From assembly GCA_038746835.1 (NCBI GenBank), contig JBCDKH010000018.1, positions 1 through 32,745 of the forward strand: DNA of 32,745 nt, read 5' to 3'. This DNA is from Planctomycetota bacterium (GTDB lineage: Bacteria; Planctomycetota; Phycisphaerae; Tepidisphaerales; Tepidisphaeraceae). Positions within the stretch are counted from its first letter, which is position 1, and every line of letters starts with the position of its first letter. Shown here in pieces: positions 14,236 through 21,593 of this stretch. The position numbers were made by a program, and so were the translations under genes. The notes beneath the pieces were generated by a model. That model searched no databases, had not been told where the DNA came from, and saw nothing but the letters and a program-made list of their open reading frames with translations.

Positions 14236-15015
14236 TCAGTCCGTCAAACGCAAGCTGGACGCGCGAACACACGTGCCGTCGATGATCGGCAGCCCGGCCG
14301 GGCTGACGCCGTCGAAAGTGCCCGTGGTCGCATCCGGATCGGCAACCACACGCCGGCCGACCCACGCCAGGCCGTCGCGGAAGGACGCAGCGTGGTCCGC
14401 CCAGCCTCGATCGGGCGTTGTCGACCAGCGAGCCACGTCGCGTCCAAGCGCCGCCAGCACGTCGAGCCGATTGCGCCCGATGGCCGAGCGTCCCTCGGGC
14501 CAGTCGGCTTCACGAACGGTGTTGATGCCCACGCCGACGAGGTCGTGGCTGTCGACGTGTTCGCAGAGGATGCCGCCGATCTTGTCGTCGCCGACGAGCA
14601 GGTCGTTGGGCCACTTGATGGTCGCGTCGACGTCCAGCGACAGCAGGGCCTCGCGAACCAGCACACCGGCCGAGAGGCTCATGGTCCCGGGTGGTGACGC
14701 GTCGCTGCGGATGCAGAATGTCACCGTGACGCCCGTCGGCTGGCCGGCTTCGACGCTGGACCACCCGCGAAGTCGCCTGCCGCGTCCAGCCAGCTGACGA
14801 TCCGCGACGACGGCCAACTTGCGGTCCGTCAGGCGATCCCGCACGAGATCGGCGGCGAGATTGCTGGTGCTGTCGACGTCGCGTCGGAAGACCACGTCCC
14901 AGTCGGGCAGGGCGTTTGTTGCAAGGTCTTGCGTCAGAGACCCGATGACGGCGGCGTGCCGGTCCGGGTTCTCGGACCTTGTCGGGCGGGATGGGCCTTT
15001 GACATGCGTCTGCAC
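14236..15015 (-). CDS. birA: Biotin--[acetyl-CoA-carboxylase] ligase
   Basis: This enzyme activates biotin to biotinyl-AMP and attaches it to the carrier domain of carboxylases. The catalytic domain shows VDSTSN, the biotin loop ADRQLAGRGRRLRGW, the central IKWPNDLLVGDDKIGGIL with the catalytic lysine, and VGVGINTV. A small C-terminal SH3-like domain follows. There is no N-terminal helix-turn-helix, so it is a monofunctional ligase and not a BirA-type repressor. The length is 259 residues from a GTG. The first ~30 residues are poorly conserved and the true start could be later. Confidence 0.92.
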   Translation of the reverse strand: MQTHVKGPSRPTRSENPDRHAAVIGSLTQDLATNALPDWDVVFRRDVDSTSNLAADLVRDRLTDRKLAVVADRQLAGRGRRLRGWSSVEAGQPTGVTVTFCIRSDASPPGTMSLSAGVLVREALLSLDVDATIKWPNDLLVGDDKIGGILCEHVDSHDLVGVGINTVREADWPEGRSAIGRNRLDVLAALGRDVARWSTTPDRGWADHAASFRDGLAWVGRRVVADPDATTGTFDGVSPAGLPIIDGTCVRASSLRLTD

Positions 15016-15138
15016 GGGGCGTTAACGTACGCCTCCCCGCGTTCGACCGCCAAGGGTCGGACCATCCCGCCGACAGCCGTTTGCTTTGCGCGTCTTGCGT
15101 GGCACGGCCTAGCCATCTGGCCTGATCGAAGGAGTCGC

Positions 15139-15426
15139 ATGACCCGCAACCCAGCCGCCCGTCGTTCTCTTCGTCGCCTTGCCGGCCGACTCGTGCTCAC
15201 CGCTACCGTCGCGTTCGGCGGTTTCGTCACGATGGGCACAGTCTCGGGCTGCACGACCGGCCCGGGTGCGGGCGAGATCACCGCCACGCCGGTCTTCGGC
15301 ACCCGCGAGCGCTTCAGCCGCATTGGCCGCAACATCGACATCGAGGCCAAGATGCTCAACGACGACCTCGACAACCTGCTGCTTCTGCGTCCCGTCACGG
15401 GCCTGACCCCGTGGCAGGTGCCCTGA
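15139..15426 (+). CDS. Small predicted lipoprotein
   Basis: The protein has 95 residues. An Arg-rich N-terminus (residues 1-17) precedes a hydrophobic segment and a lipobox-like TVSGC, so the mature protein would begin at Cys38 and be about 58 residues long. The rest (GTRERFSRIGRNIDIEAKMLNDDLDNLLLLRP) is a predicted amphipathic helix. A good Shine-Dalgarno, AAGGAG at 15129-15134, supports the ATG at 15139 over longer forms of the frame. I do not recognise the family. It is divergent from the biotin ligase. Confidence 0.72.
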   Translation: MTRNPAARRSLRRLAGRLVLTATVAFGGFVTMGTVSGCTTGPGAGEITATPVFGTRERFSRIGRNIDIEAKMLNDDLDNLLLLRPVTGLTPWQVP

Positions 15427-15478
15427 TCGGGTGCTCGTGGATCGGGTCTCCGGTCTGAGCCTTCACAGCCGGCACTTC

Positions 15479-15547
15479 GACGCCGAAGCGGTAGCTTCGG
15501 GTTCTGGGCTCAAACGCTCCGAAACCCGAAGCTTCCGCTTTGGCGTC
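15479..15547. repeat. Large imperfect palindrome between convergent genes
   Basis: Arms at 15479-15503 and 15523-15547 pair at 23 of 25 positions around a 19-base loop. It sits between the lipoprotein gene and the pseudo-HtrA gene, whose 3' ends face each other, so it may serve as a two-way terminator. Its sequence is unrelated to the palindrome at 41-106. Confidence 0.65.
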
Positions 15548-15591
15548 TTTCGCTTACGACAACCAGTTTCGGAACGAGTCCTCGACCGTGT

Positions 15592-16896
15592 TCAGTCCGA
15601 TCCCTGCTCGCCACGAATCTTCTCGACGATCTCTGCAAGCTCTGACGCGGGGACGGCGTAGGTCTTCACGCGTCCGGCGCGGGCGATGTTGATACCCAGG
15701 AGATCGCCGCGGGCGTTGATGACGGGGCCGCCCATGCGATTCGGCGGAAGAACGGTGTCGTGCTGGATCACGGCGGGAAAGTCGCTGCTGCGTCGGCTGA
15801 ACGTCGAACCGCCGATGAAGTTCTGGAAGCGTGCTTGCTGTGACGCGCGGATGCCGCCGAGGCGAACTTCGACGTCGACGGGCAGTCCATCGCGAATGAG
15901 GCCAAGCTTCACACGATCGCCGGCCCGGAAGTTGTCGAGCTTGGCGTTGAGCTCTTGAATCTGTGTGATCGGCGTGCCCTCGACGGTCGTCACGAGGTCG
16001 CCAACCTTGACGCCCGCTTCTTGTGCAGGGCTGAGCGCAAAAACGCGATTGACGTCGAGCCCGCGCACCGCGTCGGTGATCGTCACGCCGAGCTGCCCAC
16101 GCTGAAGCCGCACCGGTCGGACAGCCGCTTCGCCGTCACGGACGATCGTCAGGTTGAAGACCGCACTGGGCCGATCGAGCCGAAGCTCGTTGACGAACTG
16201 CTGCCGGCTTTCGATGTCGACGTTGTCCCGTGCGATGATCAGATCGCCGGGACGAATGCCCGCCTGCCACGCCGCACCACCGCGACGGACCGATCGCACT
16301 GGCAGCCCGTCGATCGCCTGCGCCCGCGTGCCGATGCCCAGGCGAAGGCCCTCGCGTTCGATCTCGCGAAGCTTGCCGACGCTGACGTTGCCGATCGCGA
16401 GTGCTCCGCCGACGTCGGGTCCGAGGCCGTCCGGGTCGGGCTCGACACTGACGAGCCACGTCCCAGCCGCAGGCGGCGCGTCGGCGAGGTTGCCGAGTGG
16501 GACGAACGGGACGCGAAGGCCATTCGGCGCGGCCAGTTGCAGCAGGGCGATATCGAACTCGGCATCGGTGCCGATGAGGTCGAGTGCGAGAAAGCCGCGA
16601 TCGTTGTCCTTGGGGAACAGGTCGGCGGCAACGAGGCCGTTGAGCTCGCTGGCCTTGGTGACCAGCAGGCCGTCGTCCGAGACGAGCAGGCCGAGCGCGA
16701 CTTGCTCGCCATCGGCTTCGCCGCCGACACCGACGAGCGAGACCGTCGCCGCTGATGTGTTCGCGGCCGCCGAGGCGAACGCCTCGCGCAGGGCGGAGCT
16801 GTTCTTGACCAGCCCGTCCGACGTCTGAGCCGACGCCTGCACCGCCAGACCCGCGGCGGCAAAAGCGAAGAGAAACTTGGTCAGGTCCTTCAACAT
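15592..16896 (-). CDS. Catalytically dead HtrA-like protein with PDZ pair inserted in the protease fold
   Basis: The protein has 434 residues from the ATG at 16896 with a signal peptide (cut after about AQASAQ, residue 24). Residues 50-180 match the first half of a trypsin-like HtrA domain: LVSDDGLLVTKAS and AEFDIALLQL. The catalytic His is replaced (Ser83 in the AH position), while Asp115 is kept. Two PDZ domains follow (about 195-280 and 283-355). The second protease half comes after them: FPAVIQHDTVLPPNRMGGPV at 373-392, then LLGIN, where the GNSGGP serine is Met388. The fold is therefore interrupted by the PDZs and lacks two of three catalytic residues. A chaperone or regulatory partner of the active HtrA encoded 14 bases upstream is the likely role. 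Confidence 0.82.
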   Translation of the reverse strand: MLKDLTKFLFAFAAAGLAVQASAQTSDGLVKNSSALREAFASAAANTSAATVSLVGVGGEADGEQVALGLLVSDDGLLVTKASELNGLVAADLFPKDNDRGFLALDLIGTDAEFDIALLQLAAPNGLRVPFVPLGNLADAPPAAGTWLVSVEPDPDGLGPDVGGALAIGNVSVGKLREIEREGLRLGIGTRAQAIDGLPVRSVRRGGAAWQAGIRPGDLIIARDNVDIESRQQFVNELRLDRPSAVFNLTIVRDGEAAVRPVRLQRGQLGVTITDAVRGLDVNRVFALSPAQEAGVKVGDLVTTVEGTPITQIQELNAKLDNFRAGDRVKLGLIRDGLPVDVEVRLGGIRASQQARFQNFIGGSTFSRRSSDFPAVIQHDTVLPPNRMGGPVINARGDLLGINIARAGRVKTYAVPASELAEIVEKIRGEQGSD

Positions 16897-16910
16897 CGAA
16901 AATCGAAAGG

Positions 16911-18518
16911 TCAGCGTGCTTCCTCTAATTCCTGCAGTTCGTCCGCCGATGCCAGTTGCAGCCGGATGCGGCGTGCTTCCTCGCCTGGCGAGGCGACTTG
17001 GAGCGTGATCATGTCGCCAGGTCGGCCATTCGCGAGCGCCTGCTGAACCTGCCTGAAGTCGTAGATGCGTTGCCCGCGAAGCGAGACAATTCGGTCGCCA
17101 GGACGAATGCCCGCCTCGTCTGCGGGGCTGCCGGGCGTGACACCACCGATGACCGCTGCATCCCCGCCGCTGAAGCTGTTGTTCAGATTCACGCCCATCA
17201 ACCCGCGGTAGGGCCGACTCTGCGGCGCGGAGCGGTCCGAGCCGTCGCGATCGAAACCGGCGAGCGTGACCGACACGTCTCTGACAACGCCGCTCTGGTC
17301 GACAACGCGATACTGCACGCTCTGGCCAACGCGGAACGTTGGTCGCAGGGCGAGGAGATCGGTCTCGGACTCGATCTCTGCATCGCCGACTGCCACGATC
17401 CGATCGCCAATTCTGATCTCCGCCGTGGCAGCCGGTGAGCCGTCGACGACCATGCGGACGGTGGCACCGGGGCGACCGTCGCTGCCGACGCCCGAGCCGT
17501 CTCCTTCGCGAGAGCCGTCGTCGTTGCCGCGTGACGGTCCTAGGTCGAGCCGGATGCCGTCGTCGGCGACCTGCATGCGCATCCAATTCGGCAGGCGAAT
17601 TCCGCCCGTGTCACGCCCGACACGCATCGGCTGCCAGTTGTCGATGAACCGGTCGATCGGAATGTGCACGTTCCCGGCCAACACGTTGGTCCCGATCCGC
17701 TGCTGCCCGATGCGACTGTGGATGCCGACGAGGCGGCCCTCCAGATCGAACAGCGGCCCTCCCGAATCGCCACCGACGAGCGTGTTGTCGCTCTGGAGCA
17801 CGCTGTCCGTCACACGATTCAGCCGGCCGACGCGGACGACGGGCGGTCGCTGCTCCTGGAAGCCGGCGGGATGACCTGTTGCCACGGTCCACGTGCCGGT
17901 CTCCAAGTCGTCGCTCGTGCCAATCTCGGCAAAGTCGAACGGAACGGGCGCGTCGGAGTCATCGATGATGGCCATGCCGGCATCGAGCGATCGGACCCGG
18001 CCGAGCGTTCGTCCGCGGTAGGTCGTCCCGTCGGGCATGATGAACGCGACGGGCGAGTTGGGCTGATTGATGACGTGCGCTGCCGTCAGGACGAGGCCGT
18101 CGGGCGAGACGATGACGCCGCTCCCCTGGCCGTTGGACAGCCGCAGGGCGACGGTCGTCGGAATCGCCTTTTCGACCGTGGCCAGGATCTGCTGTTCGAG
18201 CTCCAGCACCTCTTCGACGGTGTCGGGCGTGTCCGTGAACCGCCGCTCACGCGACTGAACGGTCGGCAGCTCGACCTCGTCCTCGGCGGCCACCGTGGCG
18301 GTGACAGCCTTCAGCGCCGCCTTGCTCTGAACCTGCCGGGCGGTCGCGGACATCAGCACCAGTGCGAGTGCGAGCCCCATCGGTACCGCCGCGACGACGA
18401 AGCCCACGACCAATCGCCCGAGGAACGCGACGACAAGACCGTTGGACGCACGCGTTCGCGGCGTTGGCTCTTGGGAGAAGGCGTGACGTCCTTCCGAAGC
18501 TTTCTGCGTCGGCCACAT
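16911..18518 (-). CDS. Membrane-anchored HtrA/DegP-type serine protease with two PDZ domains
   Basis: The protein has 535 residues from the ATG at 18518. The frame is open to 18665, but that would overlap the divergent radical SAM gene, and the ATG at 18548 is an alternative. One N-terminal membrane segment (residues 27-57) is followed by a long linker and a trypsin-like domain with an intact triad: His148 (LVLTAAHVIN), Asp179 (SLDAGMAIID) and Ser252 (VGGDSGGPL). Two PDZ domains follow: one with GSPAATAEIRIGDRIVAVG, the other with GSPADEAGIRPGDRIVSL. A poly-Gly/Asp linker separates the protease and the first PDZ core. The protein is a likely extracytoplasmic quality-control protease and heads an operon with the pseudo-HtrA gene. 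Confidence 0.9.
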   Translation of the reverse strand: MWPTQKASEGRHAFSQEPTPRTRASNGLVVAFLGRLVVGFVVAAVPMGLALALVLMSATARQVQSKAALKAVTATVAAEDEVELPTVQSRERRFTDTPDTVEEVLELEQQILATVEKAIPTTVALRLSNGQGSGVIVSPDGLVLTAAHVINQPNSPVAFIMPDGTTYRGRTLGRVRSLDAGMAIIDDSDAPVPFDFAEIGTSDDLETGTWTVATGHPAGFQEQRPPVVRVGRLNRVTDSVLQSDNTLVGGDSGGPLFDLEGRLVGIHSRIGQQRIGTNVLAGNVHIPIDRFIDNWQPMRVGRDTGGIRLPNWMRMQVADDGIRLDLGPSRGNDDGSREGDGSGVGSDGRPGATVRMVVDGSPAATAEIRIGDRIVAVGDAEIESETDLLALRPTFRVGQSVQYRVVDQSGVVRDVSVTLAGFDRDGSDRSAPQSRPYRGLMGVNLNNSFSGGDAAVIGGVTPGSPADEAGIRPGDRIVSLRGQRIYDFRQVQQALANGRPGDMITLQVASPGEEARRIRLQLASADELQELEEAR

Positions 18519-18628
18519 ACCGTCGAAGAGTAACCGGCGGCGGCCCATCTGGTTGCGGGCAAAATGTGCGAAATGTGTGTCCGCCCGAAAAGAACGCCTC
18601 AAGGCAGTCGGCGTATGTTTGGTAGCTG

Positions 18629-19918
18629 ATGCCCGCCGTCGCCGCGACATCTGGTACCACCCCACGCCGCCAGGCCACCGCGGTGGTCGAGCGGGAAGAG
18701 GTCAGCTTCGACAAGGTGCGCGTCAAGCTGGCCGTCCTGGCCGATGCGGCGAAGTACGACGCCTCATGCAGCTCCAGCGGCATCAAGCGCAAAGGACGCG
18801 ACGACGGACTCGGCAGTGCCAACGGCACCGGCATCTGCCACAGCTACACGCCCGACGGCCGATGCGTGTCGCTCCTGAAGATTCTGCTGACCAACTACTG
18901 CATCTACGACTGCCAGTACTGCGTCAACCGCGTCAGCAGCGACGTCGAGCGACAGCGATTCAGCGTGGAAGAGGTCGTCCAGCTCACGCTCGAGTTCTAC
19001 CGCCGCAACTACATCGAAGGGCTGTTCCTCAGCAGCGGCATCATCAAGAGCGTCGACTACACGATGGAGCAGCTCATCGAGGTCGCCAGGCGGCTTCGCG
19101 TGGAGCACAAGTTCCGCGGCTACATCCATCTCAAGGCGGTGCCCAAGGCGTCGCCTGAGCTGATGGCCAAGGCAGGTCTCTACGCCGATCGGCTCAGCGC
19201 GAACATCGAGCTGCCGACGGATGGCGATTTGAAACAGCTGGCCCCTGAGAAAAAGCTGGTCGATGCCGAAGACACGATGTCCGACATCAAGGGCGGCATC
19301 GACGAAGCCAAGGCCGACCGCAAGGCCCCGCGTTTCGCTGCGGCCGGGCAGTCGACGCAGATGATCGTCGGTGCCACGCCAACGCCCGACCGCGAGATCA
19401 TCAAGACCGCCGGCAGCCTCTACAAGCGTCACGACCTCCGCCGCGTCTATTACACGGCCTTCAGCCCGATTCCATACGGCGACGCCCGTCTGCCCCTCGT
19501 CCAGCCGCCGCTGGTTCGAGAGCATCGGCTGTATCAAAGCGACTGGCTGATGCGGTTCTACGGGTTCCGCGCCGAGGAGATCACGACGCCCGAGCAGCCG
19601 ACGCTGGACCTAGAGATCGACCCGAAGCTGGCGTGGGCGCTGCGGAATCGGCACCTGTTCCCCGTCGACCTGAACCGGGCCGCGAAGTGGCGACTCCTCC
19701 GCGTCCCGGGTCTGGGGCAGCGGACGGTGCAGCGTTTGCTCCGCGTGCGACGACACCACGCGATTCGCCTGGACGACCTGAGTCGGCTCAACATCCCGAT
19801 GAGAAAGGTCCGCCCCTGGGTGACGGCCGTCGATCACAACCCCGCGACGCGGCTCCTGGACGATGACGCGCTCCGCGATCGATTCGTTCCAAAGCAGAAG
19901 CAGCTCAGTCTGTTTTGA
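18629..19918 (+). CDS. Putative DNA modification/repair radical SAM protein (TIGR03916 type) with C-terminal clamp motif
   Basis: The protein has 429 residues. The radical SAM cluster motif CxxxCxxC is Cys91, Cys95 and Cys98 (NYCIYDCQYC), preceded by the family-specific CSSSGIKRKG and GICHSYTPDGRCVSLLK. The C-terminal part has a helix-hairpin-helix-like VPGLGQRTVQRLL, a DNA-binding feature. These match the family annotated as a putative DNA modification/repair radical SAM protein, which is normally paired with a partner related to uracil-DNA glycosylase. No such partner is in this window. The last five residues, QLSLF, equal the consensus beta-sliding-clamp-binding motif. The reaction is unknown. 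The start at ATG 18629 is divergent from the HtrA gene. Confidence 0.88.
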   Translation: MPAVAATSGTTPRRQATAVVEREEVSFDKVRVKLAVLADAAKYDASCSSSGIKRKGRDDGLGSANGTGICHSYTPDGRCVSLLKILLTNYCIYDCQYCVNRVSSDVERQRFSVEEVVQLTLEFYRRNYIEGLFLSSGIIKSVDYTMEQLIEVARRLRVEHKFRGYIHLKAVPKASPELMAKAGLYADRLSANIELPTDGDLKQLAPEKKLVDAEDTMSDIKGGIDEAKADRKAPRFAAAGQSTQMIVGATPTPDREIIKTAGSLYKRHDLRRVYYTAFSPIPYGDARLPLVQPPLVREHRLYQSDWLMRFYGFRAEEITTPEQPTLDLEIDPKLAWALRNRHLFPVDLNRAAKWRLLRVPGLGQRTVQRLLRVRRHHAIRLDDLSRLNIPMRKVRPWVTAVDHNPATRLLDDDALRDRFVPKQKQLSLF

Positions 19919-19924
19919 GTCGAG

Positions 19925-20548
19925 CTATCTATAGCTCATCACTTCCTCGATGAGCCGCTGTGCAAACGCAGCCTTGTCCGAGGAAGGCACGTCGACGCTG
20001 CTGCCGTCGTGTCGGAAGATCGTCGCGGCCACTTCGTGGGCGTCGAGCGTCGCGATCGGGTTGTAGACGAGCAGATCGCAGTTCTTGCGGACGAGCTTTT
20101 CACGTGCCCGCCCGCGTGCCTCCGGCGTGTCGTCGTCGAGGCTGAACCCGACGAGCGTCTGATCCGCCCGCTTGCAAGCACCGGCGGCAGCGAGGATGTC
20201 CTCGGTCGGCTCCAGTTCCAGCGTCATCCGGGCCCCGCGTCGCAGTTTCTGATCGCTCACCACCTTTGGCCGAAAGTCCGCCACCGCCGCCGCCATCACG
20301 AGTGCGTCGAACGTCGGCCAGCGTTCCAAGACCGCGTCGTGCATCTGGCGCGTCGTCTCGACACGGACCGCCTCGACGTTCTTCGGCAACGCCACACTCA
20401 CGCTCCCGGCAATCAGCGTCACCTCATGCCCCGCCTCCACCGCCGCCGCGGCGATGGCGACGCCCATCCGCCCGCTCGACCGGTTGCCGAGGTAGCGAAC
20501 CGCATCCACAGGCTCCCGCGTCCCGCCGGCGGTGATGAGGGTCTTCAC
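19925..20548 (-). CDS. coaB: Phosphopantothenate--cysteine ligase (CoaB, stand-alone)
   Basis: CoaB joins 4'-phosphopantothenate to cysteine in coenzyme A synthesis. The protein has 207 residues, the size of the C-terminal half of bifunctional CoaBC. It opens with LITAGGTREPVDAVRYLGNRSSG, the nucleotide-binding signature, and contains AAAVADFRP and the KLVRKNCDLLVYNP segment. It starts with GTG and overlaps the preceding zinc-ribbon gene as GTGA, implying translational coupling. The CoaC half is two genes upstream, so the usual CoaBC fusion is split. It is convergent with the radical SAM gene, 6 bases apart. Confidence 0.93.
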   Translation of the reverse strand: MKTLITAGGTREPVDAVRYLGNRSSGRMGVAIAAAAVEAGHEVTLIAGSVSVALPKNVEAVRVETTRQMHDAVLERWPTFDALVMAAAVADFRPKVVSDQKLRRGARMTLELEPTEDILAAAGACKRADQTLVGFSLDDDTPEARGRAREKLVRKNCDLLVYNPIATLDAHEVAATIFRHDGSSVDVPSSDKAAFAQRLIEEVMSYR

Positions 20549-20985
20549 AGGCCGACCTTATTGCCGCACTCCGGACACACGCCGCTTGCGTTGCCGGTGA
20601 GGTTGTAGCCGCAGGAGTCGCAGTGACGTGCGAGACGGCTTCTTACTGCACGAGTGATTCTCGGTCTCGCGAGTGTTTGCAGTGCCCACACGGTGACGAG
20701 CACGATCGTCATCAGGCAAAGAACCAGCGCGATGCCATGATCCAACCAGCTTGGCAGGAAGGCCTCGACAACTCCCAACACCGTCAGACTGCCTGAAACC
20801 GCCAACAGCATCGAAATGCAAAGGTAGTTTCGTATCCACCAGGGGCACGTCTCTACGGCCCTTCGATAGATGGCTTCGCGTCTTGAACGGGGGAGCGATT
20901 GAAGCTCGGGGAACATCTTCGCAAGCTTGTCGGGCCTCGGAACCAAGAGCAGCCAAGGCGAACGTTGTATGGCGTCGAGCCTCAC
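20545..20985 (-). CDS. Two-pass membrane protein with C-terminal zinc ribbon
   Basis: The protein has 146 residues. Membrane segments lie at about 54-76 and 82-104. The tail has four cysteines in CDSC...CPEC (Cys122, 125, 137, 140), a zinc-ribbon form often seen in planctomycete membrane proteins. The function is unknown. It starts with GTG overlapping the coaC stop (GTGA) and ends overlapping the coaB start the same way, so it is embedded between the two halves of the CoA pathway enzyme. That placement is the only hint of function. Confidence 0.75.
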   Translation of the reverse strand: MRLDAIQRSPWLLLVPRPDKLAKMFPELQSLPRSRREAIYRRAVETCPWWIRNYLCISMLLAVSGSLTVLGVVEAFLPSWLDHGIALVLCLMTIVLVTVWALQTLARPRITRAVRSRLARHCDSCGYNLTGNASGVCPECGNKVGL

Positions 20986-21593
20986 CGCGATGATCTGGGA
21001 AGACGATCTTCAGGTGCTTGAGCACCCAGGCCAATTGCCGCTGCTGCTGTCAAGACAGACAGCGTGTCTGCCAGCCGGCCCGCCCCGTCGTTCCGACAAG
21101 CCAGCCACCCGCTCTCCGGCCCGACAAAGCCAACGCCGCGAGCCTTCAGCTTCTCGACCGCCTCCTGAGTAGCGGGGTTGGCCCACATGCGGTCGTTCAT
21201 GCCGGGGGCCATGAGGATCGGGCAGGCGGCGGCGGCGACGAGGAGGCTGACGACGTCGTCGCACAGGCCCGCCGCGCACTTGCAGAGCAGGTGCATCGTG
21301 GCCGGGGCGACGATCATCAGATCGGCCTGTTCCGTCAGCTTGATGTGCTGCGTGTCGGCCGCGTCGACCTGGTTCCAGATGCCCGTGTGCACCGGCCGCT
21401 GCGTGATCGCTTCGAACGTCAGCGGTGTGACGAACTTCTGGGCGGCGTCGGTCATGGCGACGGTCACGCCGACGTCCGCCTGGACGAGTTTGCTGACGAG
21501 GTCGCACACCTTGTAAGCCGCAATCCCGCCACCGACGCCGACGACGATTTCCTTGCCGGCGAGCGATGAGAGGTCGGGCGGAGCGTCGGACAC
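20982..21593 (-). CDS. coaC: Phosphopantothenoylcysteine decarboxylase (CoaC, stand-alone)
   Basis: This flavoprotein decarboxylates 4'-phosphopantothenoylcysteine in coenzyme A synthesis. The protein has 203 residues. GVGGGIAAYK at the N-terminus binds FMN, His83 in TQHIKL is the catalytic base, APGMNDRMW is the PxMNxxMW motif, and Cys166 in GWLACRNDGAGRL is the substrate-clamp cysteine. All key residues are present. It is the first of three overlapping genes. Its 5' end overlaps by 28 bases the longest frame of the divergent mnmE gene. Confidence 0.94.
   Translation of the reverse strand: MSDAPPDLSSLAGKEIVVGVGGGIAAYKVCDLVSKLVQADVGVTVAMTDAAQKFVTPLTFEAITQRPVHTGIWNQVDAADTQHIKLTEQADLMIVAPATMHLLCKCAAGLCDDVVSLLVAAAACPILMAPGMNDRMWANPATQEAVEKLKARGVGFVGPESGWLACRNDGAGRLADTLSVLTAAAAIGLGAQAPEDRLPRSSR

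Noticed and set aside
16897-17586. N-terminal extension of the pseudo-HtrA gene
   Set aside because: It is antisense-like, Arg-rich sequence lying within the coding region of the upstream HtrA in another frame; a signal peptide begins at 16896.
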